Assembly (NCBI GenBank): GCA_036390995.1
Contig: DASWAT010000022.1
Span: forward strand, 1 to 31,484
Length of the DNA stretch: 31,484 nt
Source: DASQQQ01 sp036390995
Lineage (GTDB): Bacteria; Actinomycetota; UBA4738; HRBIN12
Direction: 5' to 3'
Shown: piece by piece, positions 29,055 through 31,484 of the stretch
Layout: each line of letters starts with the position of its first letter
Position numbering within the stretch: position 1 is the first letter of the stretch
Notes under the pieces: model-generated
Told to the model about the DNA's origin: nothing
Seen by the model: the letters and a program-made list of their open reading frames with translations, nothing else
Database searches by the model: none
Position numbers and translations under genes: made by a program

Positions 29055-29714
29055 GTGACGGCCACCGTCCTGCTCTCCGACCGCGCCCCCGACGAGGTGC
29101 TCCCCGCCCTCGGCGCGCTGCTCCTCGACCTGAAGACCCAGCCTCTGTCGGTGGCAGAGGTGCCCGACGTCTTGGCGCTCTCCCCGGGGCTCCTGCTGGT
29201 CGACGCCGCGGAGAACCCAGGGCAAGGGTTTGCGATCCTTCGCGCGCTCCACGACCGCGGGGCGACCGTCCCAGTCGTTGCCGTGACCGAACGACGAGAT
29301 CTGGAGCGGTTCGCTTGGGACCAGGTGGCCGACGAGCTGCTCTTCCCTTCGGCGCCAGAAGCGGAGATCCGCCTCAGGCTTGCCATGCTCCGACGCCGCG
29401 TCGGGACCGGCGGCGGCGCCACGATCCGTCTCGGCCCGATGATGCTCGACACCGACAGCTATCGGGTCACGGTGGGGGGGCGGGCGCTCGATCTCACCTT
29501 CAAGGAGTTCGAGCTGCTCCGGTTCCTGGCAGCGCACCCGGGACGCGTGTTCACCCGGCCGACCCTGCTGCGCGAGGTCTGGGGATACGACTTCTACGGG
29601 GGCACCAGAACCGTGGACGTCCACATCCGGCGTCTCCGTGCGAAGCTCGGGCCCGAGTTCGAGTTCCTCGTCGAGACCGTCCGCGGTGTCGGGTACCGCG
29701 CCGCCGACCTCTGA
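29055..29714 (+). CDS. glnR: GlnR-type orphan response regulator
   Basis: A 219-residue OmpR-family protein. The atypical receiver (about 1-115) contains DEVLPALGALLLDL and VDAAEN with Asp50, the position of the conserved Asp50 of Streptomyces GlnR; other phosphorylation-pocket residues are missing. The winged-helix domain reads LDLTFKEFELLRFLAAHPGR, REVWGYDFYGGTRTVDVHIRRLRAKLGP and VRGVGYR, very close to GlnR. GlnR controls nitrogen genes, including glnA, and lacks a partner kinase. GTG 29055 was chosen from the homologous N-terminus and TACCCT 10 nt upstream; the frame extends far upstream through the neighbour gene. glnA follows, with GlnR sites in between. Confidence 0.9.
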   Translation: MTATVLLSDRAPDEVLPALGALLLDLKTQPLSVAEVPDVLALSPGLLLVDAAENPGQGFAILRALHDRGATVPVVAVTERRDLERFAWDQVADELLFPSAPEAEIRLRLAMLRRRVGTGGGATIRLGPMMLDTDSYRVTVGGRALDLTFKEFELLRFLAAHPGRVFTRPTLLREVWGYDFYGGTRTVDVHIRRLRAKLGPEFEFLVETVRGVGYRAADL

Positions 29715-29764
29715 AGGAACCTCCTGCGCGACTGGTGTCCGGCCCGGTTCGCGAGCCGCCGCGT

Positions 29765-29786
29765 CCACCTAGGCAGGCCCTAGTGG
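29765..29786 (+). terminator. Possible hairpin after glnR
   Basis: CCACCTAGG and CCTAGTGG pair through 8 bp with one bulged C around a CAGGC loop, 50 nt after the glnR stop. There is no T-run, so termination is uncertain. It lies in the 223-nt gap 29715-29937 that also holds the GlnR box and glnA promoter. Confidence 0.3.
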
Positions 29787-29849
29787 CGCAGGCCGGATCC
29801 AGGCCTTCGAGGCGGCCGAGGTCCACGCCGGGGCGCAGGGCCGCCCGAC

Positions 29850-29876
29850 GTAACGAGGAATTTACGCGGGGGAAAC
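29850..29876 (+). promoter_or_regulatory. GlnR box upstream of glnA
   Basis: GTAAC-n6-TTTAC-n6-GAAAC: three pentamers on exactly 11-bp phasing, matching the alternating GTnAC/GAAAC architecture of actinobacterial GlnR sites. A weaker fourth unit, GCGAA, follows in phase at 29883. The box ends next to the -35 position of the predicted glnA promoter, as expected for an activator. Confidence 0.7.
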
Positions 29877-29897
29877 ATCCGGGCGAACGGGCGCGGC

Positions 29898-29903
29898 TAG
29901 CCT
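29898..29903 (+). promoter_or_regulatory. -10 element TAGCCT of glnA
   Basis: TAGCCT lies 34 nt before the glnA GTG. No -35 consensus is found 17 nt upstream (ACATCC there), consistent with activator-dependent transcription through the GlnR box ending at 29876. Confidence 0.5.
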
Positions 29904-29937
29904 TGGCGGGTCGTCGTCTCTGGCAAAGGGGGAAGAC

Positions 29938-31368
29938 GTGGCGACACCCAAGGAAGTCCTGGCTTTGGCGAAGGAGGCGGGAGCCCAGATCGTGGATCTG
30001 CGGTTCTCGGACCTGCCGGGCCTGATGCAGCACTTCTCGATCCCGGTCGGGGAGCTGTCCGAGGACAGCTTCACCGACGGTCTCGGCTTCGATGGTTCCT
30101 CCATCCGGGGGTTCCAGGAGATCCAGGAGTCCGACATGCTCCTGGTCCCCGACGCCGACACGGCCTACATCGATCCGTTCGCGACACACCCCACGCTCAA
30201 CCTGAACTGCTTCGTGAAAGACCCCGTCACCGGCGAGATGTACACGCGCGATCCGCGGTACATCGCGCGCAAGGCGGAGCTGTACCTGATGCAGACGGGC
30301 ATCGCCGACACGTCGTTCTGGGGGCCGGAGTGCGAGTTCTACATCTTCGACTCGATCCGGTTCGACCAGAACCAGCACGAGGGCTACTACCACATCGACG
30401 CGATCGAAGGGGTCTGGAACTCGGGTCGCGAGCGCGAGCTCGGCGGTGAGGCGAACCTCGGATACAAGCCGCGGTACAAGGAGGGCTACTTCCCGCTGCC
30501 CCCCATGGACCACTACCAGGACCTTCGCAGCGAGATGGTGCTGAACCTCGAGCAGGTCGGGATCCAGATCGAGGTGCACCATCACGAGGTCGGCACCGCG
30601 GGACAGGCCGAGATCGACATGCGCTACGACACGCTCCTGCGTACCGCGGACAACGTGATGAAGTACAAGTACGTGGTGAAGAACACGGCGCGGCTGGCCG
30701 GCAAGACCGTGACCTTCATGCCGAAGCCCATCTTCATGGACAACGGCTCGGGGATGCACACGCACCAGAGCCTGTGGAAGAACGACGAGAACCTGTTCTG
30801 GGACGAGATCGGCTATGCCGGCATCTCGGACACCGCTCGCTGGTACATCGGAGGGCTGATCGCGCATGCGCCGTCGCTGCTGGCCTTCACCAACCCCACG
30901 ACGAACTCGTACCGCCGGCTGGTTCCGGGCTACGAGGCGCCGATCAACCTCGTCTACTCGCAGCGGAACCGTTCGGCGTGCGTGCGGATCCCACAGTACT
31001 TCAAGAACCCGGCTGCCAAGCGCCTCGAGTTCCGCACGCCGGATCCATCGTGCAACCCGTACCTGGCGTTCTCGGCGATGCTGATGGCCGGCCTCGACGG
31101 CATCAAGAACAAGATCGAGCCACCGGAGCCCATCGACAAGGACCTGTACGACCTGCCGCCCGAGGAGAAGGGCATGGTGAAGCAGGTGCCCGGGTCGCTA
31201 GAGGAAGTGCTCGACGCGCTCGAGGCCGACCACCAGTGGCTTCTGGAGGGCGGCGTGTTCACGCAGGACGTGATCGACACCTGGATCGAGTACAAGCGCC
31301 TGCACGAGGTCGACCAGGTTCGCCTGCGCCCGCACCCGCACGAGTTCGCGATGTACTACGACATCTGA
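29938..31368 (+). CDS. glnA: Glutamine synthetase type I
   Basis: A 476-residue GSI-type glutamine synthetase, forming glutamine from glutamate, ammonia and ATP as a dodecamer. Motifs: DLRFSDLPGLMQHFSIP, FDGSSIRGFQEIQESDMLL, GPECEFYIFD, VEVH-type EVHHHEVGTAGQAEID, FMDNGSGMHTHQS and NRSACVRIP. The adenylylation loop DKDLYDLPPEE is present with Tyr404, so covalent control by GlnE is possible, as in GSI-beta enzymes. GTG 29938 has GGGGGAA about 5 nt upstream. It is probably activated by GlnR encoded just upstream, and ends in a strong terminator. Confidence 0.97.
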   Translation: MATPKEVLALAKEAGAQIVDLRFSDLPGLMQHFSIPVGELSEDSFTDGLGFDGSSIRGFQEIQESDMLLVPDADTAYIDPFATHPTLNLNCFVKDPVTGEMYTRDPRYIARKAELYLMQTGIADTSFWGPECEFYIFDSIRFDQNQHEGYYHIDAIEGVWNSGRERELGGEANLGYKPRYKEGYFPLPPMDHYQDLRSEMVLNLEQVGIQIEVHHHEVGTAGQAEIDMRYDTLLRTADNVMKYKYVVKNTARLAGKTVTFMPKPIFMDNGSGMHTHQSLWKNDENLFWDEIGYAGISDTARWYIGGLIAHAPSLLAFTNPTTNSYRRLVPGYEAPINLVYSQRNRSACVRIPQYFKNPAAKRLEFRTPDPSCNPYLAFSAMLMAGLDGIKNKIEPPEPIDKDLYDLPPEEKGMVKQVPGSLEEVLDALEADHQWLLEGGVFTQDVIDTWIEYKRLHEVDQVRLRPHPHEFAMYYDI

Positions 31369-31388
31369 TCCCCCAGCCGGATGTCTTG

Positions 31389-31427
31389 TCCGAGAGGGCC
31401 GGAGCTCATCGCTCCGGCCCTCTCGGA
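31389..31427 (+). terminator. Strong hairpin after glnA
   Basis: A perfect stem of about 17 bp with a TCATC loop (arms 31389-31405 and 31411-31427; core CCGAGAGGGCCGGAG and its complement) begins 21 nt after the glnA stop. T-run is lacking, as is common in high-GC actinobacteria. Confidence 0.75.
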
Positions 31428-31484
31428 TCCTCGATCATCGGGCGGCGGGTCTTCCCCCGGTGGCCGGCGAGGGAGCGGGCTCCT

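Noticed and set aside
31406..31484. Possible 3' end of a convergent minus-strand gene at the right edge
   Set aside because: Two minus-strand frames are open to the edge and end near 31406 and 31434. Both are too short to judge, and one would run through the glnA terminator stem.

Overview
The window is high-GC, densely packed chromosomal DNA. Several genes point to an actinobacterium (Actinomycetota): a MshA-type mycothiol glycosyltransferase, an orphan GlnR-type nitrogen regulator next to glnA, an RsiG-like c-di-GMP anti-sigma candidate and the 33-residue ribosomal protein bS22. The class within the phylum cannot be fixed from the sequence. Many starts lie 6-12 nt after a TANNNT -10 hexamer, so leaderless mRNAs look common. 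I see no insertion sequence, prophage, CRISPR array or tRNA.

Layout. Positions 1-890 hold the 3' end of a secreted-type protein gene and a 50-residue membrane peptide. Positions 891-3629 (minus) hold a Clp1-like polynucleotide kinase, bS22, an alpha/beta hydrolase and a SAM hydrolase. A phosphatase-like gene (minus) and two overlapping SDR genes (plus) follow to 6174. Then come a small acidic protein and pyruvate kinase (minus). Positions 7933-15381 (minus) form one seven-gene operon: GSA/P5C-type aldehyde dehydrogenase, ornithine/GABA-type aminotransferase, VOC protein, two-subunit CoA-transferase, a second aminotransferase and a histone-deacetylase-fold amidohydrolase. A FAH-family gene diverges from it. 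Positions 16354-18917 (minus) form a proline operon: TetR regulator with a perfect operator, proline dehydrogenase, proC and a 39-residue basic protein.

Positions 18918-19419 have no protein gene. On the minus strand they carry a TTGACC-17-TAGATT promoter, about 275 nt rich in hairpins, and a U-tract terminator: a candidate free-standing structured ncRNA that I cannot assign to a known family. Positions 19420-24922 (minus) hold GNAT, mshA, class-3 asparaginase, an HD-GYP c-di-GMP phosphodiesterase, an RsiG-like protein and an M23 peptidase. A second GNAT, sat, the divergent APS reductase cysH and a diacylglycerol-kinase-type enzyme follow. The window ends with a MoaD/CysO-like carrier diverging from glnR, then glnA behind a three-pentamer GlnR box and followed by a strong terminator.

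Functionally the window centres on nitrogen and glutamate-semialdehyde chemistry (ornithine-type aminotransferase, P5C dehydrogenase, ProDH, ProC, asparaginase, GlnR and GlnA), sulfur assimilation and thiol protection (sat, cysH, Ub-like carrier, MshA), and c-di-GMP signalling (HD-GYP plus RsiG-like).
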